This document shows positions 15,801 through 21,844 of a stretch of DNA of 47,514 nucleotides, piece by piece. The stretch is from Amphimedon queenslandica (taxonomy: Eukaryota; Porifera; Demospongiae; Haplosclerida; Niphatidae), in NCBI RefSeq assembly GCF_000090795.2, contig NW_003546443.1:87918-135431 (forward strand). Direction: 5' to 3'. Numbering within the stretch: position 1 is the first letter of the stretch; each line of letters opens with the position of its first letter. Under the pieces are notes generated by a model. The model made no database searches. It was not told the DNA's origin and worked only from the letters and a program-made list of their open reading frames with translations. Both the position numbers and the translations under genes were made by a program.

Positions 15801-17473
15801 TCACATACGTGTTATAAACACTACAGTAGGTTATATAAGCAGTGAAACCACAGGATCCTTCCTTCTCCTCATCAGTGCTACCAATGATCCACTCACCAGC
15901 AGCTAATGAAGTGATAGAGAAAGGAATGACCAATAACATTAATAAGTGTGCTAGTATGAGAGAAGTAAAGAATATTGTTGATGATTCCTTCCAGGACTTC
16001 CTTTGATGAATAGAAATGACTAGTACAACACCATTAGCTATGAGAGCTAGTATTATTTCAATGCTGAAAACTGCTGCTACTGCTTCAGGACTGAAATCAC
16101 CAGTAAAAGTATAATTCCTTTCCATCCTTTCTTTCACAAGACTGAAGACAATTGATAATGTGTGGCTTGAATTAGTGACTTAAGTTAAATACCTTAAGGA
16201 ACTTCCTTTAGCTAACTATTATATCCTTTGCATATATACTTCCTTATCTACGTAATGTATGCTTTTCCATGTTACTTCGGCTCTCATTTGTTCTAGTTAC
16301 TCAGTAAAGAAGTGATGTATACGAAACTACATGTAGATGCAAGCTTTATGTCTGATTGAAATATGTTTGGATAAACAATAGCATCAGCAGGTGTCTGATG
16401 AACCTAACTATAGTTAAGATTACATGTCTAAAAGAAAGATTTTCTTTACTACAATTAAACATCAGATAGTACAAGGATCAACATTATAGTTTAATTAGGA
16501 TTGATGTATATTTTTATAGTGCAATTTTATCAAGCGATGGAACTGTCTACCTACCTCCCCTCCTAATTATGCAAGATTTGTTGCATGCAACTTGTAGCAT
16601 ACAGCTCAGTTTATACAGGAATCACAGCATGTTGTATGAAACAAAAATGTTTCTTATATCGTACAACATGTTGCATGCTTCACTGACTCCTGTATAGACT
16701 GTGTATACATGTGTATATTACCTGTCATGTATCTACTTTTCTACTTACCACTAGATTAGCAAACATTCAATTCATAAACTTACAATTTTGGGACTATATC
16801 AAAATATTGACTTCATTTTGTGCTAGTTTTAATTTGCTACCATAGCTGGTTTCTTTTGTTATATAGGTCAAACTTACGTTTTTTGAGGGGAAATCCAACT
16901 TTGTGGGTTTTATTTAATTTTTATGCTCATCTACTTCATGTTTTACCATAGTTTAATTTTTGTTTTTGGACAAATGATTACAACTTACCTGCACAAATCT
17001 GCATAGATTACCAACCCAATTTCTAGGACTTAGGAGCCTGTAAAATTGATAGTACCATGAATACATATACAGTACAGTACCTGTAAAGTGTACATGTATA
17101 TCTAACTTCCCATTATATATAGTATACATTATTAAACTCTATACATGTACATTATTGTGTCTTTATTTATGTTAGAGTTATGCACTGCATTGACTGAAAT
17201 GGCTGAGGTTTGTGACACCTGGTCCAGCTCTGAGGATAGGCTGGAGGACGGGATTAAGAAAGTTGGCGGAGCCTTTGAAGCCAATGCTTCAGCACTGAAT
17301 AATCTGGTAAGGAATAGGGGAATCGATTATATTGTGTTGTAAAAATGAAGTTTTACTTTATTACTATTTGACTTTTTGTCAACATGATAACATTGATTTT
17401 AATATTTTTATTAAGAAATAATAATCTTTGTATTGCCATTGTGTATTATAACAAATTATTGCTATTGATTTTA

Positions 17474-17560
<87 letters not shown>

Positions 17561-18825
17561 TAGAATGATTCAAATTCTTATTCCTTTCAGTTAGCTCTTA
17601 GGATGTATCAAAATTATTCAGCTAGTGCCGTTGTAAGTTATACTGCAACTTTTTGCTGTATGTATCATGCCAACAAAACATACAGTACAGCTACAGTAGG
17701 TCATAATGCGCTATTTCAATAAATGGCCATAACTCAAAAAAAATTTGTCAGAATCAGCTCAAACTTTCTACACAGCATAAGTACATCAATATGCATCAGA
17801 AAATGTAATAAAAATTGGGTGTCATTTCGGAGCCATTTTTTGGAAAAAACCATGGGCTATAGTACAGGGATTTTTTCAGAAATTGGCTTTTTTTTAAATT
17901 GGCCATAACTCGAAAAATTTTAGTCAGAATTAGCTGAAACTTTCTACAGAGCATAAGGATATCAAAATGTATCAGAAAATATAATAAAAATTAGGGATGA
18001 TTTTTTGGTCATTTTTCGGAAATAACCATGGGCTATTATAGTACAGGGATTTTTTCAGAAATTGGCCAATTTTTAAAGTGGTTGTAACTTGAAAAATTTT
18101 AGTTGGAATCAATCAGCTCAAACTTTCTACATAGCATAAGGACATCAATATGTATCAGAAAGTATAATAAAAATTAGGGATGATTTTTTGGTCATTTTTC
18201 AGAAATAACCATGGGCTATAGTACAGGGATTATTTCAGAAATTGGCCGATTTTAAAAATTGGCCATAACTTGAAAAATTTTAGTCAGAATCATCTCAAAC
18301 TTTCTACACAGCATAAGTACATCAATATGCATCAGAAAATGTAATAAAAATTAGGGGTGATTTTTTAGCCATTTTTTGAAAAAAAAACCATGGGCTATAG
18401 TACCATGTTTTATTATTATTTTATTTTTGTAGTCTGCTCTAAAAAGAAGAGATGCCCTTCAGCTAGAGCATGAAATAGCAATTGATGAGAAGGAAAGGAA
18501 GAAGAAGCTTCATGATGAGGTAAAAGTAACAAGCGTAACAGTGTAAAAAATATTCCTATAATTGATTTCACCACCTTGCAAGAACAAATGGATTTTATTA
18601 AGACTTATAGAGGCTCTCTCTACCTTCTAATGCTTCTAGAGAAGTCTTTGGACAGTATCTCTATGTTCTCTTGCTGTTAGAAAGCTCTTAACTTTGTCCC
18701 AAGTTTAAGCTGCCATTTTGTTTGCCGTGACCACACCCACTACGTAAAGGAGCGTGGGTGGGTGGTTGCTAAGGCTTGTTATTTCTCCAATACAACATGT
18801 ATAGAAGAAATGTAAGTGTGGACAT

Positions 18826-18860
<35 letters not shown>

Positions 18861-19390
18861 AACATCGCACGTGGGTGAAATCAATTATAGGAACGACCTG
18901 GGGGCTACGCCTCCAGGTCGTTAAAAAAATTACAAATAATAGAAATTATAATGTCTTCCCCCCTCTCTCTCTTTCAAAGGCCGTACAAGCAGGGAAGACT
19001 GAGAAAGTCACAAAGATAGCAGCTGAACTGGAAAAAGTAAATCCTTTTCTTTCTTTCTTTTCTAAAAAAATTTCTTCTCCAGTTAGGTGTGACAGCAGAG
19101 GTTACTCAAGATAAGCTGGCTCAGTCTAACGAGCAGCTAAGAGTTGATGTGGAGAAATGGAAGGAGGCTAAAGACAATGAACTGAAACAGATTTTCCTAA
19201 ACTGGACCTCAAACCAGATCATATACCACGAGAAGGTGAGTGATGCCTTTGCTTTAAAATTTTATAGTACATGACATGTATATGTATGTATACATTTTCA
19301 TTATTTTTATAGATGTTTCGTGAGTGGGAGGAGGCTCTGTTGTTGCTACGGCAACTAGGCTCTGATGAGGACTTTATAGATCAATATTAA
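955..19390 (+). CDS. Sorting nexin, SNX7/SNX30-type PX-BAR protein, 11 exons
   Basis: I assembled 11 exons with GT-AG borders and consistent phase: 955-1524, 1816-1890, 2524-2640, 3109-3270, 3681-3885, 17176-17306, 17591-17632, 18433-18519, 18980-19036, 19083-19235 and 19313-19390 (TAA). The product is about 558 residues. Residues 1-190 are an acidic, proline-rich disordered leader; a PX domain (about 186-308) and a C-terminal BAR helical domain (about 330-558) follow. SNX7, SNX30 and SNX4 proteins bind PI3P on endosomes and bend membranes as dimers in recycling and autophagy. The ATG at 955 (aaaATGGCG) is preferred to the in-frame ATG at 934 for context. Intron 5 is 13.3 kb and contains receptor genes on the other strand; the other introns are under 1 kb. 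Exon 7 could instead start at 17564, also in frame. Confidence 0.88.
1921..2510 (+). repeat. Tandem repeat, three ~178-bp units, in sorting nexin intron 2
   Basis: Three successive copies carry the same landmarks: 'ccctgtactatagcccatgg', then 'tttttattacattttctga', then 'gatgtacttatgctgtgta', then 'agtttgagctgattccgac'. The 'gatgtacttatgctgtgta' landmark falls near 2042, 2222 and 2399. The same family occurs in reverse orientation in intron 7 (17690-18410), and variants occur at 27290-27560 and 35699-36080. Confidence 0.85.
2880..3640. repeat. Dispersed palindromic ACATGT/GTACATGT clusters in introns 3-4
   Basis: Short runs built from the self-complementary words acatgt and gtacatgtac recur many times in the non-exon parts of this stretch (for example 2900-2920, 3015-3030, 3318-3332, 3483-3492, 3597-3624). 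They recur in intron 5 near 4165-4230 and at 36470-36520 in an SDHB intron. They avoid exons. No function can be assigned from sequence. Confidence 0.6.
3886..4624. other. Start of sorting nexin intron 5 / 3' flank of the first receptor
   Basis: No exon is visible. The part next to 4625 (about 4320-4624) is the 3' flank of the first receptor gene. It recurs almost unchanged beside other receptors (about 6790-7089, 8340-8467, 11230-11527, 32290-32426), so it belongs to the duplicated unit and includes their 3' UTR. ACATGT-type repeats lie at 4165-4235. Confidence 0.6.
4625..5602 (-). CDS. Rhodopsin-type 7TM receptor, group A (copy 1)
   Basis: A single-exon frame of 325 residues. Seven hydrophobic segments are visible. 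Class A marks: Asn1.50 in 'IANGVVLV', a Cys before TM3 and another in loop 2 (GVCYAY) able to form the standard disulfide, DRF in place of DRY at the end of TM3 (SIDRFLFIVKP), Trp in TM4, and Pro in TM6 (CYIPGTF). The usual Asp of TM2 is Asn (LIMGNL) and NPxxY is replaced by SPVVQ. N-glycosylation sites are NYT at the N-terminus and NGS in loop 2. The start is taken at MKRNYTF because that point is conserved in every copy; the frame is open further upstream without an ATG. The tail ends NTNSFDL. The ligand is unknown. The gene lies inside sorting nexin intron 5, antisense to it. Confidence 0.9.
   Translation of the reverse strand: MKRNYTFTGDFSPEAVAGVLSIEMILALIANGVVLVITIYQKKSWKQSSTIFFTSLIMGNLLMTMSYLPFSIAALAAREWIIGSTDEEKQGTCDFTAFVMIYCGYVTLMTLSLISIDRFLFIVKPHLHKRFMSPRVALVLVIIVWIVNPLFFSSGFINGSGIVFQYINNVGVCYAYSDSPIAAAFRLSLIIILLFIIVVTSVWTFCFTRKFINNQSMIVGESVYASKKKRLFGIFGSMLLVYGICYIPGTFFNSSIAKANAPDKFNISALVLFLLALIVSPVVQSYFRPEINSAIVNIICRKMRKKRNRTTPSNASKTNTNSFDL
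5603..6012 (-). promoter_or_regulatory. 5' flank of receptor copy 1 with shared upstream element
   Basis: Gene-free. At 5674-5693, 72 bp upstream of the start, is the element shared by all receptor copies; in gene sense it reads gctagaggaagtttccttaag, and its core GGAAGTTTCC is almost palindromic. A TATA-like 'ggatataat' follows further upstream (about 5705-5715). The region at 5740-5830 recurs upstream of other copies (9830-9930, 12890-13020). Promoter function is inferred from conservation and fixed spacing only. Confidence 0.45.
6013..6385 (-). pseudogene. 7TM receptor fragment, C-terminal part (group C)
   Basis: Only the end of a receptor remains, from the intracellular 'MIVG..VYASK' stretch through TM6, TM7 and the tail, ending NINYNTIGP like the gene at 13171. 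It is broken by a small insertion near 6200-6225 that changes frame, and by a deletion in the GESVYASK block. The 67-codon open frame at 6013-6213 is what survives. No start, TM1-TM5 or upstream element is attached. A tandem duplication remnant. Confidence 0.85.
6386..7089. other. Gene-free receptor flank
   Basis: No gene seen. AT-rich DNA at 6386-6780 matches 10440-10720, and 6790-7089 matches the 3' flanks of other receptors. It is part of the duplicated unit, not independent sequence. Confidence 0.5.
7090..8067 (-). CDS. Rhodopsin-type 7TM receptor, group A (copy 3)
   Basis: An intact single-exon frame of 325 residues from MERNYTF. It has the same landmarks as copy 1: Asn1.50, DRF, Trp4.50, Pro6.50 (CFIPGTF) and SPVVQ in place of NPxxY. 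TM2 reads LVLGNL (Asn at the Asp2.50 site). It differs from copy 1 in TM2-TM3 (TITSLAAGEW), loop 2 (GICYAYATSP) and the TM5 start. It carries GEGVYASK rather than GESVYASK in the third intracellular region. A GTG-initiated extension (FSLVKER) is possible but is not supported by conservation of length. Tail NTNSFDL. The upstream element is at 8121-8142, 54 bp before the start. Confidence 0.9.
   Translation of the reverse strand: MERNYTFTGDFSPEAIAGVLSIEMILALIANGVVLVITIHQRKSWKQSSTIFFTSLVLGNLVMTTLYLPFTITSLAAGEWIIGSTDEEKQGSCDFTAFVIIYCGYVMLMTLSLISIDRFLFIVKPHLHKRFMSPRVALVLVIIVWIVNAAFYSAGFINGSGIEFQYINNIGICYAYATSPIAVVFRLSLIVILLSIILITSVWTFCFTRKFINNQSMIVGEGVYASKKKRLFGIFGSMLLVYGICFIPGTFFSSSLAKVNAPDKLNISALVLFLLALILSPVVQSYFRPEINSVIVNIICRKIMKKRNRTTPSNASKTNTNSFDL
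8068..8467 (-). promoter_or_regulatory. 5' flank of receptor copy 3, then 3' flank of copy 4
   Basis: Gene-free. 8121-8142 is a clean instance of the shared upstream element with the core GGAAGTTTCC at 8127-8136 (gene sense). The half next to 8467 is the conserved receptor 3' flank, with the recurrent 'gtacagtgtcatcagtttaa'. Confidence 0.45.
8468..9445 (-). CDS. Rhodopsin-type 7TM receptor, group A (copy 4)
   Basis: An intact frame of 325 residues starting MERNYTF. TM2 has LILGNLV (Asn at 2.50), the TM3 Cys lies in GTCGLAAF, loop 2 reads GVCYAYPTSL, and TM6 reads CYIPGTFFTSS. The DRF, Trp4.50 and TM7 SPIVQ landmarks are present, and so is the NGS glycosylation site in loop 2. The C-tail is KKLDPITSSNAIKTNTNSFDL-like, related to copies 1 and 3. 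Closest by eye to copy 1 (both start loop 2 with 'GVCYAY'). Inside sorting nexin intron 5, antisense. Confidence 0.9.
   Translation of the reverse strand: MERNYTFTGDFSPEAVAGVLSIEMILALIANGVVLVITIYQRKSWKQSSTIFFTSLILGNLVMTMLYLPFSIAALAAREWIIGSTDEEKQGTCGLAAFVMIYCGYVMLLTLSLISIDRFLFIVKPHLHKRFMSPRVALVLVIIVWIVTAVLNSSGFINGSGIEFQYIDNVGVCYAYPTSLIAAVFHLLLIVILLCIIVVTSVWTFCFTRKFINNQSMIVGESVYASKKKRLFGIFGSMLLVYGICYIPGTFFTSSIAKANAPDKFNISALVLFLLALILSPIVQSYFRPEINSVIVNIICRKMRKKLDPITSSNAIKTNTNSFDL
9446..10091 (-). promoter_or_regulatory. 5' flank of receptor copy 4, containing a second upstream element
   Basis: Gene-free. The element next to copy 4 (about 9492-9515) is interrupted by a short insertion (aaggaattaagcttcc). 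A second, degenerate copy of the element lies at 9762-9780 with its own upstream DNA but no receptor start attached. Receptor 5'-flank DNA has therefore been duplicated in tandem without its coding region. Confidence 0.4.
10092..10441 (-). pseudogene. 7TM receptor fragment, C-terminal part (group C)
   Basis: The same kind of remnant as 6013-6385: tail, TM7, TM6 and the 'VYASKKKRLFGIFGSM' region, ending at the same internal point near MIVG. It has a 5-6 base insertion near 10250 and a deletion near 10275 that break the frame. The shared breakpoint means the two fragments come from one truncated ancestor that was then duplicated. Confidence 0.85.
10442..11527. other. Gene-free stretch with an inserted inverted-repeat element
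   Basis: 10442-10800 and 11160-11527 match the flank at 6386-7089. Between them lies about 350 bp with no counterpart there. It contains an exact 15-bp inverted repeat, cattttggttggaaa at 10833-10847 and its complement at 11045-11059, so it is probably an inserted mobile element. A 67-codon plus-strand frame (10951-11154) has no recognisable features and is not called. Confidence 0.55.
11528..12514 (-). CDS. Rhodopsin-type 7TM receptor, group A (copy 6)
   Basis: An intact frame of 328 residues from MERNYTF. TM2 reads LILAHLLIILVLPF, with His at the usual Asp2.50 site; TM3 begins GTCDVSAYILLYSGNIMY; loop 2 has GACYGYSASP; TM6 has CFAPGTFLSSF. DRF, Trp4.50 and SPVIQ are present. The tail is slightly longer than in its neighbours (NQSYYQTTSSNTSKTNTN, then SLDL). 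The body is very close to the copy at 32427, 20 kb away on the other side of the sorting nexin exons. The upstream element at 12569-12589 is 55 bp before the start. Confidence 0.9.
   Translation of the reverse strand: MERNYTFTGDFSPEAVAAVLSIEMILALIANGVVLVITIYQRKSWKQSSTILFTSLILAHLLIILVLPFCIAALAAGEWIIGSTDEERKGTCDVSAYILLYSGNIMYMTLSLISIDRFLFIVKPHLHKRFMSPRVALVLVIIVWIATALFFSSGFINGSGTVFKYINNVGACYGYSASPIMAAIRFSIITILLSIIIITSVWTFCFTRKFINNQSMIVGESVYASKKKRLFGIFGSMLLVYGICFAPGTFLSSFFAIIDAPDKLNISALVLYLLAFILSPVIQSYFRPEINSVIVNIIYHKMMKKLNQSYYQTTSSNTSKTNTNSLDL
12515..13170 (-). promoter_or_regulatory. 5' flank of receptor copy 6 with two upstream elements
   Basis: Gene-free. Upstream elements lie at 12569-12589 (core GGAAGTTTCC, gene sense) and, weaker, at 12845-12863. 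The latter has its own flanking DNA (12870-13080) equivalent to that at 5720-5900. The side next to 13171 is the 3' flank of the group C receptor (repeated 'agcaaacaatgcaataaagt'). Confidence 0.4.
13171..14151 (-). CDS. Rhodopsin-type 7TM receptor, group C (copy 7)
   Basis: An intact frame of 326 residues from MERNYTF. The N-terminus has SPQAV where the others have SPEAV. TM2 reads LILAHLFMILYLPF (His at 2.50), the TM3 Cys is in GTCDFTGF, loop 2 is GGCYVYTTGP, and TM6-TM7 are distinctive (CFAPSVFLSSFMTTIDLPDE, HVFSLVLL). DRF is present. The tail ends NINYNTIGP and is shared with the fragments at 6013 and 10092, which defines this subgroup. Only a truncated form of the upstream element (near 14208) precedes it, so its expression may differ. 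Confidence 0.9.
   Translation of the reverse strand: MERNYTFTGDFSPQAVAGVLSIEMILALIANGVVLVITIYQRKSWKQSSTIFFTSLILAHLFMILYLPFTITALAAGEWIIGSTDEEKEGTCDFTGFLIIYCVYVMLMILSLISIDRFLFIVKPHLHKRFMSPRVALVLVIIVWIVTAVLFSSGFINGSGIVYQYVENLGGCYVYTTGPIASVIRYLFASLILSIIIITSIWTFCFTRKFINNQSMIVGESVYASKKKRLFGIFGSMILVYGICFAPSVFLSSFMTTIDLPDELHVFSLVLLFLVVTLSPVVQSYFRPEIKSVIVDVICHKMMRKPNSSDPGVTQDTNINYNTIGP
14152..15168. other. Gene-free receptor interval with a dispersed repeat
   Basis: No gene is visible. 14318-14450 matches 18527-18650 in sorting nexin intron 8 (shared words 'atattcctataattg' and 'aagacttatagag'), so it is a dispersed repeat or a mobile-element end. 14660-14830 resembles the DNA at 5850-6010. 14980-15168 is the 3' flank of the next receptor. 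Confidence 0.5.
15169..16125 (-). CDS. Rhodopsin-type 7TM receptor, divergent copy 8
   Basis: An intact frame of 318 residues from MERNYTF; the most divergent full-length copy. Differences include SIEIILALI in TM1, ISIHQRKSWKESS in the first loop, GSCGFTAYITYCSVYNTY before DRF, and YATKKKR rather than YASKKKR. The loop-2 glycosylation site NGS is changed to DGS. TM6 reads CFIPATFLQSF. The tail is short and different (TPTPTDPNTSNNLA). The class A landmarks are kept (Asn1.50, Cys pair, DRF, Trp4.50, Pro6.50). The upstream element at 16193-16212 is shortened by a base. It is the last receptor before sorting nexin exon 6. Confidence 0.9.
   Translation of the reverse strand: MERNYTFTGDFSPEAVAAVFSIEIILALIANGVVLVISIHQRKSWKESSTIFFTSLILAHLLMLLVIPFSITSLAAGEWIIGSTDEEKEGSCGFTAYITYCSVYNTYVTLSLISIDRFLFIVKPHLHKRFMSPRVALVLVIIVWIVTAVLLSSGFIDGSGLTYQYIDNIGGCYVGITSPIASIFRSSSASIILSIILITSVWTFCFTRKFINNQSMIVGESVYATKKKRLFGIFGSMLLVYGMCFIPATFLQSFLTIIDAPDKLIVSSLVLFLLGIILSPVVQSYFRPEINRIIVDVICHKMMHTPTPTDPNTSNNLA
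16126..17175. other. End of sorting nexin intron 5, with a long imperfect inverted repeat
   Basis: Gene-free. 16193-16212 is the receptor upstream element. 16605-16640 and 16661-16702 form an imperfect inverted repeat: 'tatacaggaatca...gcatgttgtatga' against its complement ending 'ctcctgtatag'. This is a plausible hairpin or miniature element. The remainder is AT-rich intron leading to the acceptor at 17175. Confidence 0.5.
17176..19390 (+). CDS. Sorting nexin exons 6-11: BAR domain
   Basis: Exon 6 starts after a weak acceptor (ttatgttag) and completes the split Glu codon from exon 5, giving ELCTALTEMAEVCDTW, a typical BAR-domain helix. Exons 7-10 continue heptad-rich charged helices (SALKRRDALQLEHEIAIDEK; AVQAGKTEKVTKIAAELEK). 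Exon 11 ends DEDFIDQY-stop. All junctions keep frame. The only downstream alternative would be read-through into AT-rich repeats, so the TAA at 19388 is taken as the end. Confidence 0.85.
17475..17557. repeat. (CT)n microsatellite in sorting nexin intron 6
   Basis: About 83 bp of almost uninterrupted CT dinucleotide, with one interruption (ctttct), ends 6 bp before a possible acceptor (ttttatag at 17563) and 33 bp before the preferred one (tttcag at 17590). It provides a very long polypyrimidine tract for exon 7. Its length is likely to vary between individuals. Confidence 0.9.
17690..18410 (-). repeat. Tandem repeat, four ~177-bp units, in sorting nexin intron 7 (inverted relative to intron 2)
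   Basis: Four successive units carry the complement of the intron 2 repeat: 'cagcataagtacatcaatat' type landmarks near 17772, 17948, 18133 and 18308, each followed by 'ccatgggctatagtacaggg'. The two arrays could pair in the pre-mRNA. Confidence 0.85.
18555..18891. mobile_element. Candidate element bounded by an exact 18-bp inverted repeat, in intron 8
   Basis: cctataattgatttcacc at 18555-18572 is exactly complementary to 18874-18891. The interior includes 'gaccacacccactacg' and an (AT)n run at 18834-18857. Immediately outside, 18892-18922 is a strong hairpin (aacgacctgg...ccaggtcgtt). A sequence like the left part occurs at 14318-14450. A non-autonomous DNA transposon or foldback element is likely, but target-site duplications are not evident. 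Confidence 0.5.
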
Positions 19391-20217
19391 TGGACGACTA
19401 TTTTTGTTGTGATTATTGTTATTATTAATATTATTATTATTATTTTATTGTTTTTTTTGAATTGTAAAAATTAATTGCTTTATGAAAAAACAATTTTACT
19501 ATTTAAAAATACATTTTTACAATCACAATTATGTATACAATTTCCCTTACTTACATTCACACCTTAAGGTGTTAACAAGATGTCAAAAAATCAAGTTAAG
19601 GAAGCAATATTTATAATTAAAAATTACAATTTCTTTTTCACACCTTGAGGTGTTAGAAAAGGTGTCAAAAATTAATTTTAAAAAAATCATAATTATTAAG
19701 AAAGCAATATTTGTAATTAAAATTACAATTTCTTTTTTACACCTTGAGGTGTTAGAAAAGGTGTCAAAAATTAATTTTAAAAAAATCATAATTATTAAGA
19801 AAGCAATATTTGTAATTAAAATTACAATTTCTTTTTTACACCTTGAGGTGCTAAAAAGGTGTGAAAAATTAATTTTAAAAAAATCATAATTAAGAAAGCA
19901 CTAATAAATTATTTACAATTACAATACAATTAAAAATACAACTTCCTTTTCTTTTTCACACTTACATTCACACCTTGAGATGTTAACAAGGTGTCAAAAA
20001 ATAATTTTAAAAAAATTAAAGGAAGCATTTGTGCATCCTTAACTGTTTGTATTGTTTTTTGAATTGTATAAATTTATTGCTTTATAAAAATACAGTTTAC
20101 AATTAAAAAAATACAATTTTACATTTAAAAAATACAATTTTACAATACACTATGAATATTCTTGTCCACACTTACATCCACACCTTGAAGTGCTCACAAA
20201 GTGTCAAAAAATAATTT
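19391..20217. repeat. AT-rich tandem repeat between the sorting nexin and receptor copy 9
   Basis: About six imperfect units built on 'acaccttgaggtgttaacaaggtgtc' followed by oligo-A/T. Three consecutive units (about 19635-19900, period about 101 bp) are almost identical. ACACCTT and AAGGTGT can form a short stem. Similar units sit 3' of the other group B receptors (23380-23656, 25240-25371, 29700-29969), so they travel with the duplicated unit. The 3' ends of both the sorting nexin and the receptor transcripts fall here. Confidence 0.75.
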
Positions 20218-21237
20218 TTAGAAATCAAAGGAAGCAATATTTGTGCATGATGCATCACGCTTGACTGTTAAATTATGATCAGGTTTATGCATAATCTTAT
20301 GACAAATGATATTAACAATGACACTGTTGATCTCTGGCCTGAAGTATGACTGAACAACTGGACTGAGGATAATGGCCAAGAAGAACAGTATAACAGAAGA
20401 AATTGTGAGCTGATCAGGAACATCAATAATGGCTAAAAACGAGGATAGAAATGTACCAGGAGTGAAGCATATCCCATAGACTAGTATCATTGATCCAAAT
20501 ATCCNNNNNNNNNNATAGACTAGTATCATTGATCCAAATATCCCAAACAACCTCTTCTTCTTTGTAGCATAGACACTCTCTCCTACTATCATTGACTGAT
20601 TATTAATAAACTTACGAGTGAAACAAAATGTCCAAACTGAAGTAATAATAATGATGAACAATAGAATCATTGCCATTGAAAAACGAGTAGCAGCCATTAT
20701 AGGACTGGTAGTGTTTGCATAGCAGAGTCCTTGACTATCTATATACTGGTATACCATACCAGATCCATTGATGAATCCTGAAGAGAAAAAGACAGCATTG
20801 ACTATCCACACAATAATCACAAGGACCAGAGCTACCCTTGGACTCATGAACCCCTTGTGGAGATGAGGTTTTACAATAAAAAGGAACCGATCGATTGATA
20901 TGAGACTCAGTGTCATAAACATGACATAAGCACTAAATAGTATTACAAAACCATTAAAATCACAAGTTCCTTTCTTCTCCTCATCAGTACTACCAATGAT
21001 CCACTTATGAGCAGCTAATGCAGCAATGGAGAAAGGAAGATAGAGTGTCAATACAAGGTGTGCCAGTATGAGAGAAGTAAAGAATATTGTTGATGATTGT
21101 TTCCAGGACTTCCTTTGATAAATAGTAATGACTAGTACAACACCATTAGCTATGAGAGCTAGTATCATCTCAATACTAAGAACTCCTGCTACTGCCTCCG
21201 GACTGAAATCACCAGTAAAAGTATAATTCCTTTCCAT
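20218..21237 (-). CDS. Rhodopsin-type 7TM receptor, group B (copy 9), with an assembly scar
   Basis: The frame is 339 codons as read, but it includes a 10-N gap (20505-20514) flanked by the same 29 bases on both sides, which duplicates IFGSMILVY in TM6. Removing the repeat and the Ns (39 bases) gives 326 residues, exactly the length of its group B relatives, so the gene is probably intact. TM2 is LILAHLVLTLYLPF (His at 2.50), loop 2 LCYANTTSP, tail TVKRDASCTNIASFDF. It is unusual in having AAHKWIIG and HKGFMSPR where the others have Arg in loop 2 (HKRF). The upstream element is at 21293-21314. Confidence 0.85.
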   Translation of the reverse strand: MERNYTFTGDFSPEAVAGVLSIEMILALIANGVVLVITIYQRKSWKQSSTIFFTSLILAHLVLTLYLPFSIAALAAHKWIIGSTDEEKKGTCDFNGFVILFSAYVMFMTLSLISIDRFLFIVKPHLHKGFMSPRVALVLVIIVWIVNAVFFSSGFINGSGMVYQYIDSQGLCYANTTSPIMAATRFSMAMILLFIIIITSVWTFCFTRKFINNQSMIVGESVYATKKKRLFGIFGSMILVYXXXXIFGSMILVYGICFTPGTFLSSFLAIIDVPDQLTISSVILFFLAIILSPVVQSYFRPEINSVIVNIICHKIMHKPDHNLTVKRDASCTNIASFDF

Positions 21238-21844
21238 CTTTCCAAGTTTGAACAAACAAAACAGATCATGACTTATATAATTAAGTTAACTCTCATAAGA
21301 AAACTTCTTTTAGCGAACCATTATATCAAGATATTGTATGCCCTTTGCACATTTCTATAGAAATAACAAATTTTATTCAATGAATGATGATACACAATGG
21401 CTCCCATTTGTTCTAACCACCCAACAATTAAGTGACAATTCTAAATCTATAATCTAGATGCAACTATACTCTTGCTTTAAGTAATGGGCTTAGGTTAGAA
21501 TGAGATAAATGTTAATCTAACATATGAAAAATTTGAACAAGATCAGACTCTGGAATTGAAAAGAAAAAAGAAGTAAACAAGGAGAAAATAAGATGGAATC
21601 AAACCAAATGAACCAAACTATTACTGAACAGAAGTGAGTAAATGATGTCCCTTGAAAATGTGTTTTACAGAGTTTAAAGGAAATATCTAATAAATATCTA
21701 TCTCATTAATAACTAGCCACACCCACAAAAATATCTATGAATAATGGTTCAGCTTTGAGTATATAACTGAGGGACAAAAACTTCCTCAACACATTTCTAA
21801 ATTTTTGATTTTAATCTGAAGTATAACCAGAGGCAGAGCTAGCA
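21238..21844. other. Divergent spacer between receptor copy 9 and the membrane protein gene
   Basis: Gene-free. It carries the receptor upstream element at 21293-21314 (minus-strand sense), so the left part serves the receptor. The right part should hold the promoter of the plus-strand gene at 21845; a TATA-like 'gagtatataactg' lies at 21757-21769, about 75 bp before its ATG. Confidence 0.45.

Noticed and set aside
17379-17573. Minus-strand frame encoding repeated Arg-Glu
   Set aside because: It is the translation of the (CT)n microsatellite.
19583-19889. Open frames on both strands in the AT-rich repeat
   Set aside because: Both are translations of the ~101-bp tandem repeat and have repeated identical peptides.
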